This document shows, piece by piece, positions 1-7,396 of a stretch of 7,396 bases of DNA. The stretch is from positions 1 through 7,396 of the forward strand of contig JBAQPP010000012.1 in the NCBI GenBank assembly GCA_049305865.1, given 5' to 3'. Source of the DNA: UBA6263 sp049305865 (GTDB lineage Bacteria; Patescibacteriota; Gracilibacteria; Absconditabacterales; Absconditicoccaceae). The notes beneath the pieces are model-generated. The model saw nothing but the letters and a program-made list of their open reading frames with translations. It ran no database searches and was not told the DNA's origin. A program made the position numbers and the translations under genes. How positions within the stretch are numbered: the first letter of the stretch is position 1; the number at the start of each line of letters is the position of its first letter.

Positions 1-1659
1 ACAGGTAGCACTACATCAATCTCAGGCTGTTATATTACCATCATCACATTGTTCAATTCATTCTAATATATTATTTCAACAAACAGCTCAAGTATTTGCT
101 AGTATGGTTACTGAAGTATTACATGTACCTGTTTTTATAATAGTTCAAGTTATGTTACTAGTAGCTGTAAGTATTGCTGTATAATTTCAAGAATTTATAT
201 AGGTATATGTTCAAGTATATGTTGAAGAATTTGTACTAATTCATATTCAATTACCATCTCAAAAATTTATATCAGTTAATTTAGCTCGAGAATTTGTATT
301 TCATGTGAAAGTTACGTTTTGACCAGTATATTTTGGAGAATTATTTGTTAATGTGCATATTGGAGTTTCAAGTTGACAAGTAGAACTACATCAATCTCAA
401 GCTGTTATATTACTATCATCACATTGTTCTCATACGTCTATACTACCGTTACCACAAGGGTTATTTACTGTAATTGTTCACGTTTGAATACAAGTAAAAA
501 TTCAGGATAGAGTACTTGTTCAAGTAAAGGAATATATAAAAGTTCAAATAGAAGAGTAGATATGAGTCAGTGGTAATGCTGGAGTTCAGATACTAACTCA
601 AGTTCCAAAATCTAATGTATAATTTGCTCGAGAATCTTTTGTTCATGAAAATAAAACTGATAATGGAGCATAACCTGTGGTTGGAATAACTATTAAACTA
701 CAATTTGGATTCTCAAATTTACAGCTAGAACTACAACCATCTCAATTTGTATTATTACCATCATCACATTGTTCTCCTATATTTCAAGTTCCATTTCAAC
801 AAAGTCATACACATTGACTAATAGCTCATGATCGATTATATCATATAGCACAATTAAAATCACATGAATTTTCATTTATAGCTGCTCATGTATATCGTCA
901 TATTGTGTCGGGAATCCATCCCCATCATACTCGAGATTGTATTATTTCATATGAAGATGCTCAATTCCAATATACTCAATTTGTTACTGCTCATGTACAA
1001 GTTCATGTTTGATTTAAAACGGGAACTCATGTTCACCAAAACCTCGCTACTCATCATCGTTGATCTCGGAAATGTCAGGTATAATTACTTAAAAATTTAA
1101 GTGTTCATGAGAAGGATCATATGTATGTATTACCAGTAAAATCATATTTAACTCAAGCTATCATATTAAATATGGTTCAACTATACCGATTGTGTGTAAT
1201 TTGTCAGTATATTTCATCAGAAATTGATCAACTACATAGCGTATACCATCAACCACTCATTGTAAGATTGGTATATCATGTTGTGAATGTCTGTAATGTA
1301 TTTAAAGTTGTTTGATCAAGTGGCCATAGTCTGTATCATCTTTGATTATTATAATATAATCCTCTAATTTGTTTTGTACATGTTTTTGTTTCTCAACTTA
1401 ATGTTATTGTATTTCAGCTATTACCAGGACTTAATAAAAAAAATGCTCAATAAAAGTCGTTTCCTCAATAATTGAAATGAGCGTCTGCAATATGTGATGT
1501 TATTCATGTAAATAACGATAGAATAGCATCATCAAATTCTATGCTGTTTGCATGAGTCTGTGAAGAAACTATGTAAATAAGAAGTGAAATAATTGTAAAA
1601 AGTCAGATTTTAATCAATCTTCTTATGTCACTTACTTTGTATAAAAATTTGGTTATCAT
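1..1659 (-). CDS. Secreted Cys/Gly-rich surface protein with alternating DUF4215 and PKD-like modules (3' end outside window)
   Basis: Read with UGA as Gly, this frame is open for 553 codons with no UAA or UAG and runs off the window at base 1. The first in-frame ATG after an upstream UAA is at 1659. Residues 1-36 form a signal peptide: a basic start (MITKFLYKVSDIRRLIK), a hydrophobic core (IGLFTIISLLIYIV), then SSQTHA. Residues 37 to about 285 are an unassigned Gly/Thr/Asn-rich domain. Three modules of the DUF4215 / myxo-disulphide-repeat type follow at about 287-313, 402-428 and 528-553, each with CGN, EQCDD(G/S)N and GDGCSxxC. PKD-like domains lie between them at about 320-398 and 434-520; the second has INFGDGN and YTYINSGNYTAILTAT. 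By hand count about 55 of 73 glycines are UGA. The family architecture suggests an exported, disulphide-stabilised cell-surface protein; adhesion is inference and no ligand can be named. It is divergent from the PKD membrane protein gene at 1909. Confidence 0.85.
10..54 (-). repeat. DUF4215 module DNA repeat, copy 3 in protein order
   Basis: This 45-base coding repeat encodes EQCDDGNITAGDGCSA on the minus strand. It differs from the copy at 385-429 at only two positions. It lies 375 bases (125 codons) from that copy, in the same frame, so it marks a duplicated protein module, not a separate genetic element. Confidence 0.8.
385..429 (-). repeat. DUF4215 module DNA repeat, copy 2 in protein order
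   Basis: This copy encodes EQCDDSNITAGDGCSS on the minus strand. It is nearly identical to 10-54. The usual glycine of CDDGN is serine here (AGT), a single-base change from the GGT used in the other copies. Confidence 0.8.
730..774 (-). repeat. DUF4215 module DNA repeat, copy 1 in protein order (diverged)
   Basis: This copy encodes EQCDDGNNTNGDGCSS on the minus strand. It keeps the cysteine and aspartate codons of the other two copies but differs at about seven or more bases. It lies 345 bases (115 codons) from the copy at 385. Confidence 0.75.
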
Positions 1660-1697
1660 TTTTATAAGCTGAGAGTATTAAAAATTCTTTCCCAATT

Positions 1698-1726
1698 ATT
1701 ATAATCTGTATTAGTATATATCAAAA
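1698..1726 (-). promoter_or_regulatory. Candidate promoter of the Cys-rich surface protein gene
   Basis: On the minus strand a perfect TATAAT lies at 1703-1698. A weak -35-like element (TTTTGA, 1726-1721) precedes it by 17 bases. This would start transcription about 30 bases before the ATG at 1659. The region is so AT-rich that -10 matches occur by chance, so this is tentative. Confidence 0.35.
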
Positions 1727-1765
1727 ATAAATGACTCTTATTGTTTATAAAAACAAGACAAAATT

Positions 1766-1808
1766 ATATAATTATATTATAGATATTGACATATATAATT
1801 ATATCTAT
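1766..1808. repeat. Two identical 12-bp palindromes and an overlapping inverted repeat in the divergent control region
   Basis: The perfect palindrome ATATAATTATAT occurs at 1766-1777 and again at 1793-1804, a 27-base period. An 8-bp inverted repeat, ATAGATAT (1779-1786) and ATATCTAT (1801-1808), overlaps the second copy. They lie around the TTGACA at 1786, between two divergent envelope-protein genes. They could be an operator, but A/T-only palindromes arise easily in such DNA. Confidence 0.4.
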
Positions 1809-1817
1809 GTTTATAAT
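1786..1817 (+). promoter_or_regulatory. Candidate promoter of the PKD membrane protein gene
   Basis: A consensus TTGACA (1786-1791) is followed by a consensus TATAAT (1812-1817). The 20-base spacer is longer than the usual 16-18, which weakens the call. If used, the mRNA leader would be about 85 bases. It is the only TTGACA in this intergenic region. Confidence 0.4.
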
Positions 1818-1865
1818 TTGTTAGCTTATTTACTTACTTTTTGTTCTAGTTGAAAAAACTTATTA

Positions 1866-1906
1866 TTTTATTAAATTGTTTATGATTTATTTTTATTAAT
1901 TGTTTA
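1866..1906 (+). repeat. Imperfect direct repeat just before the PKD membrane protein start
   Basis: TTTTATTAAATTGTTTA (1866-1882) recurs as TTTTATTAATTGTTTA (1891-1906), one base shorter, offset about 25 bases. The second copy ends in ATTGTTTAAT, which abuts the ATG at 1909. Together with the two features above, this covers most of what is visible in the 249-base intergenic region; no RNA gene is seen there. Confidence 0.5.
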
Positions 1907-1908
1907 AT
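1899..1908 (+). promoter_or_regulatory. Start-proximal ATTGTTTAAT element
   Basis: This 10-mer directly abuts the ATG at 1909. The same 10-mer sits one base before the fusA ATG (4799-4808). No purine-rich Shine-Dalgarno sequence is present at either start. It may be a translation-initiation context signal. It also argues for ATG 1909 over the in-frame TTG at 1900, which lies inside the element. Confidence 0.3.
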
Positions 1909-4389
1909 ATGACAGATCCGTTTTTTAAAACTGTTTCTAATGCCAGTCAAAATACTAATTATTCACAAGAGGATAATGTAAAGAAAATTGACGAAATACA
2001 ATATAAACAAAAACAATTGGAACAGGAATTTTTGAAATTAAATGATTATCTGAAAAATAATGTTTTAACGAACGAACAAAAAGTATCTGTTCAACAACAA
2101 ATGCAACAGCTTGATTTTCAATATAAACAGAATGCTAGTATTCTGAAAAGTTTATGAGTATGAGAATCCTCAGTAAAGGTCAATACTCAGCAAAAATCTT
2201 GATCAAAAATTTCTATGAAACAATTCCTTATATGATGTGCAGTAATTTTATTTTTATTGGTTGGCTGATTGTCAGTTATATTTTATTACTTAATTGGTAA
2301 TCCTTCTCAGATGAGTAGTGTGGGTGTTACTCCACAGACTGCAAAAACATTACTTCAAACTTTTGTTGTTATCTTTTTTGGTTTCTTATTTTTGCTTGGG
2401 TTTGCATTGGTTATAGTCAATGCATATAGGCTTATTACTGTAAAAAACAAATCAAAAATATGATATACTATGTGAACAATTTTATGATTGATTGTGTTTA
2501 TATTTTCTATAGCGTTTGGTTCTGTTTTACTTAGTAGGATAGCAAATATATCTGTCGGAGATTTATCTGATCCCAATAAGTTAATCAGACCTTCTCTTCT
2601 TTTAAAAGATTGACCAATATATATTTTATCAGATCCTACTCTAAAATTGATAGCTCCCTGAATTATTAGCTTTGATATAAATACAAGTTTATTTGATAGT
2701 CAGATATTACCTAAATTATGACAAGTACAGATTGAATGAATACAGTTGGATTGCGGTAATGGTAAAAATCTAGATATTGATATGAAAACAGCAGATTTTA
2801 ATTGATCTTGTATATATTATTCTAAGTGAAATTATCAGTTAAATCTTATTGTTTCTTATGTGGATTCTCAAACATCAGAAAAATTACAAAAAAGTTTTGA
2901 AGCTTGAAATCTAAATTTTGAGTCTCAGATAAAGATAACAAATAAAGATAATTCTGTTCAAAATATCCCTTTGGATGTTATTGTATGAAAAGTGCCATCT
3001 AAAGTTATTTTTGATGCATCAGAAGTTTTTAAAGATTTTAGTCTAACTGATTATAATATTGTGTGGGATGTTGACTGAGATTGATCTCCAGATAAAACAA
3101 ATGATGCTAGTTTTACTTATGTTTATAAAGAAGATAAGGTTTATCATGTATGAATCAGGTTCCCTAATTTAAATAAATACCTATATACCTTCCCGATAAG
3201 AGTAGAACAATCGGATGTGCCTATTTGTGAGGTAGTTTTAAATCCCATAAAATTAACTCAATATAATATAAAAACAAATTTTTTGGATTCTAGTGTATGA
3301 ATTACTGATTATCAATTTGATATTTTTGATTATCAAAAATGAAAGATTGTTGATAGTATAAAAAGTAAAAAATGATACATAGATTATACACTTCCTTCTA
3401 AAGGGACTTATTCTGTGATTGTAAACTTTATAACTGAAGAATGAAAACCATGACAGTGTGAAAGTGATGATATCGAAATAGGACAAATGAATTTTGATAT
3501 TTTATATGATATTTATTATAAATCTCCACAATCACCAAATTTTATTAAAATAGATCAGAAACAATCTGATATGTTTCAGGATTGAACTTTAACTATAAAA
3601 GAAATACCTACTATATTAAAATTAGATATAACAAAAATAACACCAGATACGCCTGGTTTGACTAGAAGTGTTTTGATAAATTCTAAACCAATTTTATCTT
3701 CTGATAATAAATCTTTTCAAATTAGTCTAGATGAAAATAAAGATTATGAAATAAAAATTATTGTAGAAGATATAAACCGCGGTGTAAAAAGTGAAAAAAT
3801 TATAAATGTTAAAATTGAAAGAGATGATGTTGTATGAAAACTTTTGATTACTCCTGATACTGTTGGAATGGATCCATTTACAGTACAACTTGATGCTTCT
3901 ACAACAATAGTAAACGATTCTAGTGATGAAATAGTATATTTCACTCGAGATTTTGGTGATGGTGAGATAAAAAAGAACTTTTCACAATCTATAGTTTCAC
4001 ATACATATAGGTACGATAATAAAAATGAAAACTGAGAATATTTCCCTAAAGTGACAATAAAAACAAAGAACTGACGTGAAATTATTATATGATCAGGCAC
4101 TCGTATTATTGTAAAAAAAGCGCTTGTTAGTTTGATAATAAATATTGATTCTCATCCTGCTCAAACCGCAAAAGTTTGAGATAAAGTTGATTTTTCCTTA
4201 GAAATGAATTGATTACCAAAGACCATGAAATGGACGTTTGGAGATTGAAATGATATAGAATGTAAAGCAAGAGAGTGTATGACTGCATCTAAAGTGTATG
4301 ATAAAGTTTGAACTTATACAGTGAGGGTATTTGTAACATTTGATAATCAACCAGATTTAGAGGGGAATATAACATTAAAGGTACAATAA
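1909..4389 (+). CDS. PKD-domain membrane protein with cytoplasmic coiled coil and three membrane segments
   Basis: This 826-residue protein is complete only with UGA read as Gly (about 33 in-frame UGA codons; stop TAA). Residues about 24-80 are Gln/Lys/Glu-rich and predicted coiled coil. Hydrophobic segments lie at about 105-129, 148-172 and 187-209, giving an inside N-terminus and an outside C-terminus. The ectodomain holds about five PKD/Ig-like domains: about 350-434 (WDVDGDGSPD, a DxDxDG calcium-type loop at 387-395), 437-525, 528-640, 643-735 (DFGDGE at 681) and 737-826 (WTFGDGND at 775, then GTYTVRVFVTF). Ectodomain cysteines fall as three near pairs (282/301, 440/517, 785/790), suggesting disulphides. 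PKD domains typically form extended extracellular stalks or binding modules. No enzyme motif was seen. gatC follows after 20 bases, so co-transcription is likely, though function is unrelated. The specific role is unknown. Confidence 0.85.
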
Positions 4390-4409
4390 ATTTATAATTA
4401 ATATCAATT

Positions 4410-4694
4410 ATGCTTAGTGAAAAAGAATTTGAGCGTTTACAAAAACTCGCTTGTATAAAATTAAATCCAGATGATAAAAAAAAATTATGAGATCAACTGA
4501 TCAACATAATTGATTTTCTTGATCAATTAAAGAATATTAAAATAAATGAGATAGAAATAACAAAAATAAAATTAAATAATTCACTTAGAATAGTATCTTG
4601 AATAAAAAAATATGACAATACTGATGGCTTGTTATCCAATGTTAAACATAATATTGTAAATAATAATATAGTTATTAAATCAGTATTAAATTAG
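4410..4694 (+). CDS. gatC: Aspartyl/glutamyl-tRNA amidotransferase subunit C
   Basis: This 94-residue protein has the usual GatC size and layout: an N-terminal helix pair beginning LSEKEFERLQKLACIKLNPDDKK in outline, a middle IIDFLDQL segment, and a C-terminal tail with LLSNVKHN and a final IVIKSVLN like the family's V-K-V-P end. GatC is the small stabilising subunit of GatCAB, which amidates Glu-tRNA(Gln) and/or Asp-tRNA(Asn) in the cytoplasm. Two in-frame UGA codons read as Gly; stop is TAG. gatA and gatB are not in the window, so the complex genes are dispersed or further away. It lies 20 bases after the PKD membrane protein gene and 115 bases before fusA. The family is sequence-divergent, so the call rests on size, pattern and motif spacing. 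Confidence 0.75.
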
Positions 4695-4735
4695 ATTATA
4701 ATGTATTAAATAGTAGAATAGCGTATTAATTTCTC

Positions 4736-4765
4736 TTGCAAAAGATTAGTCTTTTTATATATTAT
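4736..4765 (+). promoter_or_regulatory. Candidate fusA promoter
   Basis: TTGCAA (4736-4741) is followed by TATATT (4758-4763, 16-base spacer) or TATTAT (4760-4765, 18-base spacer), giving a leader of about 40 bases before the ATG at 4810. This is the best promoter-like pair in the gatC-fusA gap. Confidence 0.45.
4740..4755 (+). terminator. Possible weak hairpin after gatC
   Basis: AAAAGA and TCTTTT form a 6-bp stem around TTAG and run into further T residues. It could be a weak terminator for the gatC transcript. It overlaps the proposed fusA promoter spacer, and its stem is short and A/T-rich, so it may be coincidental. Confidence 0.2.
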
Positions 4766-4798
4766 CTTCGAGCGATTTTTTTTATACTTTTAAAACTT

Positions 4799-4808
4799 AT
4801 TGTTTAAT
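4799..4808 (+). promoter_or_regulatory. Start-proximal ATTGTTTAAT element of fusA
   Basis: This is the same 10-mer as at 1899-1908, here one base before the ATG. A highly expressed gene such as fusA would normally have a clear Shine-Dalgarno site; none is visible. Confidence 0.3.
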
Positions 4809-4809
4809 C

Positions 4810-6912
4810 ATGGCAAACGAAAGAAAACCTTTGGATAAGGTTAGAAACATTGGTATTATGGCACATATTGATGCTTGAAAGACTACATATACTGAGAGAG
4901 TATTGTTTTATACTTGAAAAAAACATAAAATCTGAGAGGTTCATGATTGAGCTGCAGAAATGGATTGGATGGTACAAGAACAAGAAAGATGAATTACTAT
5001 TACTTCAGCTGCTACAACTTGTTTTTGGTGAGATCACCATATCAATATTATTGATACCCCAGGACATGTAGATTTTACAGTAGAGGTAGAGAGATCTCTT
5101 AGAGTTTTGGATGGTGCTGTTGCACTTTTGGATTGATCACAATGAGTAGAGCCTCAAACAGAAACTGTTTGGAGACAAGCTGATAAATATTGAGTACCTA
5201 GAATAATTTTCATTAATAAAATGGATAAGTTAGGTGCTGATTTTTATATGTCAGTAGAATCTGTGAAATCTAGAATTACTGATAAATGAATTCCTTTACA
5301 ATTGCCAGTATGACAAGCAGATGAATTTAAAGCTATCATAGATCTTTTGAGAATGAAAATGTATACTTTTGAATGAGCACATTGAGAAAATGAAGTAGAA
5401 CATGAAATACCTGCAGATATGCTTGAGAAAGCAAAAGTTTATAGAGAAGCCTTGATAGATAAAGTAAGTATGTTTGATGACGAATTGGCAGAGAAATTTT
5501 TGTGATGAGAAGAAATATCTATAGAATTGATTAAAAAAGCTATAAGAAAATGAACAATAACTAGTCAACTTTATCCTATATTTTGTTGATCAGCATTGTG
5601 AAATAAATGAGTTCAACTTGGTCTAGATGCAGTTATTGCATATTTGCCTAGTCCTCTTGACAGATGAGCTATGAAATGAGTAGATCCTGACGACCTTACA
5701 AAAATCATTGAAAGACAACCTGATGATAACGAACCAGTTTCTGCTATAGCATTCAAAATAATGACAGATCCTTTTGTTGGTACTTTAACGTTTGTAAGAG
5801 TATATTCTGGGATTATAAAATCTTGAGATGCTTTATTAAATTCTGTTTCATGACAGAAGGAAAGAGTATGAAGACTTTTGCTTATGCATGCAAATAAAAG
5901 AGAAGAAATATCAGAAATACACGCTGGTCATATATGTGCTTTTCTATGATTGAAAGATACTAGAACATGAAATACATTATGTGATATAAAGAATCCAGTC
6001 CTTCTTGAAAAGATGGAGTTTCCTCAGCCTGTTATCAATATGGCTATTGAACCAAAATCAAAACCTGATCAGGAAAAAATGTGAACAGCTTTGTGAAAAT
6101 TAGCATATGAAGATCCTTCTTTCAAATATTATTCTGATGAAGAAAGTGGTCAAACTATAATTGCTGGTATGGGTGAATTACATTTGGAAATTATAGTAGA
6201 TAGACTCAAAAGAGAGCATAAGGTAGAAGTAAATACTGGTAAGCCGCAAGTTGCATACAGAGAAACAATTACAACTAATTCTACTTGAGAATGAGTATTT
6301 AAAAGACAGACATGAGGTAGATGACAATTTGGACATGTATTACTTAAACTTGAAAAGATTCAGGATAAGGTTTATGAATTTGAATCTCAAGTTAAATGAT
6401 GATCTATCCCAAATGAATTTATACCAGCTATAGATAAGTGAGCAAAAGAGACAATGGCGCAATGAATATTGGCTTGATATCAAGTAATTAATATAAAAGT
6501 AATGCCTTATGATGGTAGTTATCATGAAGTAGATTCATCAGAAATAGCATTTAAAATTGCAACTTATAGAGCGTTTAAAGATGCATTTATGAAATGAAAT
6601 CCAGTTATTCTTGAACCTATAATGGATGTTGAAGTTGTAACTCCTGAGGAATATGTAGGTACTGTGATGGGGGATTTGTCTTCTAGAAGATGAATGATAC
6701 AATGACAATCTCAGAGATGAAATGCTACTGTAGTAGAATGTAAAGTTCCCCTTGCAGAAATGTTTGGTTATGTAACAGATTTAAGATCAAATACTCAATG
6801 AAGAGCAGCATCAACAATGCAATTTTCTAATTATGAAAAGGTACCTGAAGCAATAGCTAAGAAAATTATAGATGAAAGATCTGGTAATATAAAGAAAATG
6901 GATGAAGAATAA
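4810..6912 (+). CDS. fusA: Translation elongation factor G
   Basis: The 700-residue product matches full-length EF-G, the GTPase that drives ribosomal translocation and, with ribosome recycling factor, subunit splitting. GTPase motifs are intact: P-loop AHIDAGKTT (18-26), switch I ERGITIT (59-65), DTPGHVDF (82-89), NKMD (136-139) and GSAL (260-263). Domain II contains DPFVGTLTFVRVYSG, domain III GMGELHLEI, domain IV GGRGQFGHV and GYQV, and the C-terminus DLRSNTQGRAASTMQFSNYEKVP in outline. About 42 of 61 glycines, many at invariant sites (P-loop G23, switch I G61), are UGA, which establishes the recoding. The stop is TAA. The start MANERKPLDKVRNIGI is typical for the family. The gene has its own candidate promoter and a strong terminator, so it appears to be transcribed singly. 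No rpsL, rpsG or tuf adjoins it, unlike the classical str operon. Confidence 0.98.
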
Positions 6913-6940
6913 TATTAGTTGATAATGAACTCAAATATGC

Positions 6941-6972
6941 AAAAATCTGACTTGAAATATGGTCAGATTTTT
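6941..6972 (+). terminator. Rho-independent terminator after fusA
   Basis: AAAAATCTGAC (6941-6951) and GTCAGATTTTT (6962-6972) form a perfect 11-bp stem with a 10-base loop, 28 bases after the fusA stop. The 3' arm ends in a T run followed by CTTATT. The mirrored A and T tracts could also stop transcription arriving from the right. It separates fusA from the DUF378 gene. Confidence 0.85.
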
Positions 6973-7037
6973 CTTATTGATTTTTATATATTTAATATTA
7001 TCACTATTTTGTTTTATTTTATATTTTCAATATAAAT

Positions 7038-7226
7038 ATGAAAACATTAAGTTGGATATTCCTTGTGTTGTTGGTTATTTGATGATTAAACCGAGGTTTG
7101 ATATGATTGTTTAATTTTGATTTGGTAGCATTTATATTTTGACCAATGTCTATTGTAGCTCGTGTTGTATATACACTTGTAGGTGTGTGAGCTGTATGGA
7201 CTTTAGTTATGAATTTAAAAGAATAA
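7038..7226 (+). CDS. DUF378 family small membrane protein
   Basis: This 62-residue protein has two hydrophobic segments, about 5-24 and 36-57. The pattern WIFLVLLVIGGLN (6-18), GLIGLFNFDLVA (20-31) and FGPMSIVARVVYTLVGV matches the DUF378 (YuzA-like) family, typically 60-80 residues, membrane-bound and of unknown function. The first position after GGLN is usually tryptophan; here it is arginine (GGLNRG). Five of seven glycines are UGA, including both of the GG pair; the stop is TAA. It lies downstream of the fusA terminator and ends 16 bases from the convergent prfA stop. I see no convincing promoter or Shine-Dalgarno site. Confidence 0.8.
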
Positions 7227-7242
7227 ATTAACTATTAATATA

Positions 7243-7396
7243 TTATTCATTAGATTTTTGTAATAATCTAGTTTCGTTCTCTAGTACTAATTTTTGTATA
7301 ATATCTTCCATATTTCACATAAGTACTGATGGAATGTTTGATCGTGATTCATGTATTCTATGATCTGTAATCCTATCTTGAGGATAATTATAAGTC
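7243..7396 (-). CDS. prfA: Peptide chain release factor 1, C-terminal 50 codons
   Basis: The minus strand ends an open frame at TAA (7245-7243). Its 50 visible residues begin TYNYPQDRITDHRI, matching the RF1 signature (TYNFPQxRVTDHRI) that follows the GGQ domain; RF2 differs here (SYVLDQSRIKDLRT-like). A helix resembling the RF1 end, VLMGNMEDIIQKLV, and a charged tail follow. RF1 releases peptides at UAA and UAG. The GGQ and codon-recognition (PxT) regions lie beyond the window. One Gly in the tail (codon at 7315-7317) is UGA. The gene is convergent with the DUF378 gene. Confidence 0.93.

Noticed and set aside
10..774. CRISPR-like regularly spaced repeats
   Set aside because: The three copies are 345-375 bases apart, unequal in sequence, and lie within one coding frame as protein modules.
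888..1315. Short plus-strand open frames of 64-70 codons
   Set aside because: They lie opposite the continuous minus-strand surface protein frame, and their translations have no recognisable pattern.
1882..1899. Five-codon upstream reading frame (ATG to TAA) before the PKD gene, a possible leader peptide
   Set aside because: It is too short and AT-rich to separate from chance, with no attenuator-like hairpin next to it.
1900..1908. TTG at 1900 as the start of the PKD membrane protein
   Set aside because: It adds three residues only; the ATG at 1909 is a better start and the TTG lies inside the repeated ATTGTTTAAT element.
2355..4100. Minus-strand open frames at 2355-2576, 3253-3486 and 3744-4100
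   Set aside because: They are antisense shadows of the PKD membrane protein gene, whose plus frame has clear PKD motifs throughout.
4850..6525. Other open frames inside fusA (4850-5071, 5296-5568, 6251-6433, 6340-6525)
   Set aside because: They overlap the unmistakable EF-G frame and show no independent start context or family match.
1909..6912. Genes broken by many premature UGA stops (pseudogenes), or UGA as selenocysteine or tryptophan
   Set aside because: The UGA codons fall exactly on conserved glycines in EF-G, no UAA or UAG interrupts the frames, and dozens per gene is far beyond selenoprotein use.
6913..7037. tRNA or other RNA gene in the fusA-DUF378 gap
   Set aside because: Apart from the terminator hairpin the gap is plain A/T-rich sequence without a cloverleaf or GC-rich structure.

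Overview
The window reads coherently only if UGA is translated as glycine (NCBI code 25), with UAA and UAG as the only stops. This points to the Candidate Phyla Radiation lineages Ca. Absconditabacteria (SR1) or Ca. Gracilibacteria (BD1-5). The decisive evidence is the elongation factor G gene, where UGA encodes invariant glycines, including the P-loop glycine of AHIDAGKTT and the switch I glycine of ERGITIT. The DNA is AT-rich, genes are tightly packed, and no clear Shine-Dalgarno sequence precedes any start. I cannot tell SR1 from BD1-5 with the sequence alone. Under the standard bacterial code every gene here breaks into small fragments, so a default annotation would show mostly false short ORFs.

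Layout, left to right. (1) 1-1659, minus strand: the N-terminal 553 residues of a secreted, glycine- and cysteine-rich surface protein. It has a signal peptide, an unassigned N-terminal domain, then alternating DUF4215-type cysteine modules and PKD-like domains; its C-terminus lies outside the window. (2) 1660-1908: a divergent, very AT-rich intergenic region with candidate promoters for both flanking genes, repeated palindromes and a short direct repeat. (3) 1909-4389, plus strand: an 826-residue membrane protein with a cytoplasmic coiled coil, three membrane segments and an ectodomain of about five PKD/Ig-like domains. (4) 4410-4694: gatC, 20 bases downstream and probably co-transcribed. (5) 4695-4809: intergenic, with a candidate promoter. 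(6) 4810-6912: fusA (EF-G), complete, followed by a strong hairpin terminator. (7) 7038-7226: a 62-residue DUF378 membrane protein. (8) 7243-7396, minus strand: the last 50 codons of prfA (release factor 1), convergent with the DUF378 gene.

Two themes stand out. The right half is translation machinery (GatC, EF-G, RF1); RF1, which reads UAA/UAG, is the factor a UGA-recoded genome must keep. The left half encodes two large PKD-containing envelope proteins expressed divergently from one control region. They are plausible cell-surface or attachment proteins for an organism thought to live on or prey on other bacteria; that role is inference. No tRNA, rRNA, CRISPR array or insertion sequence was seen.
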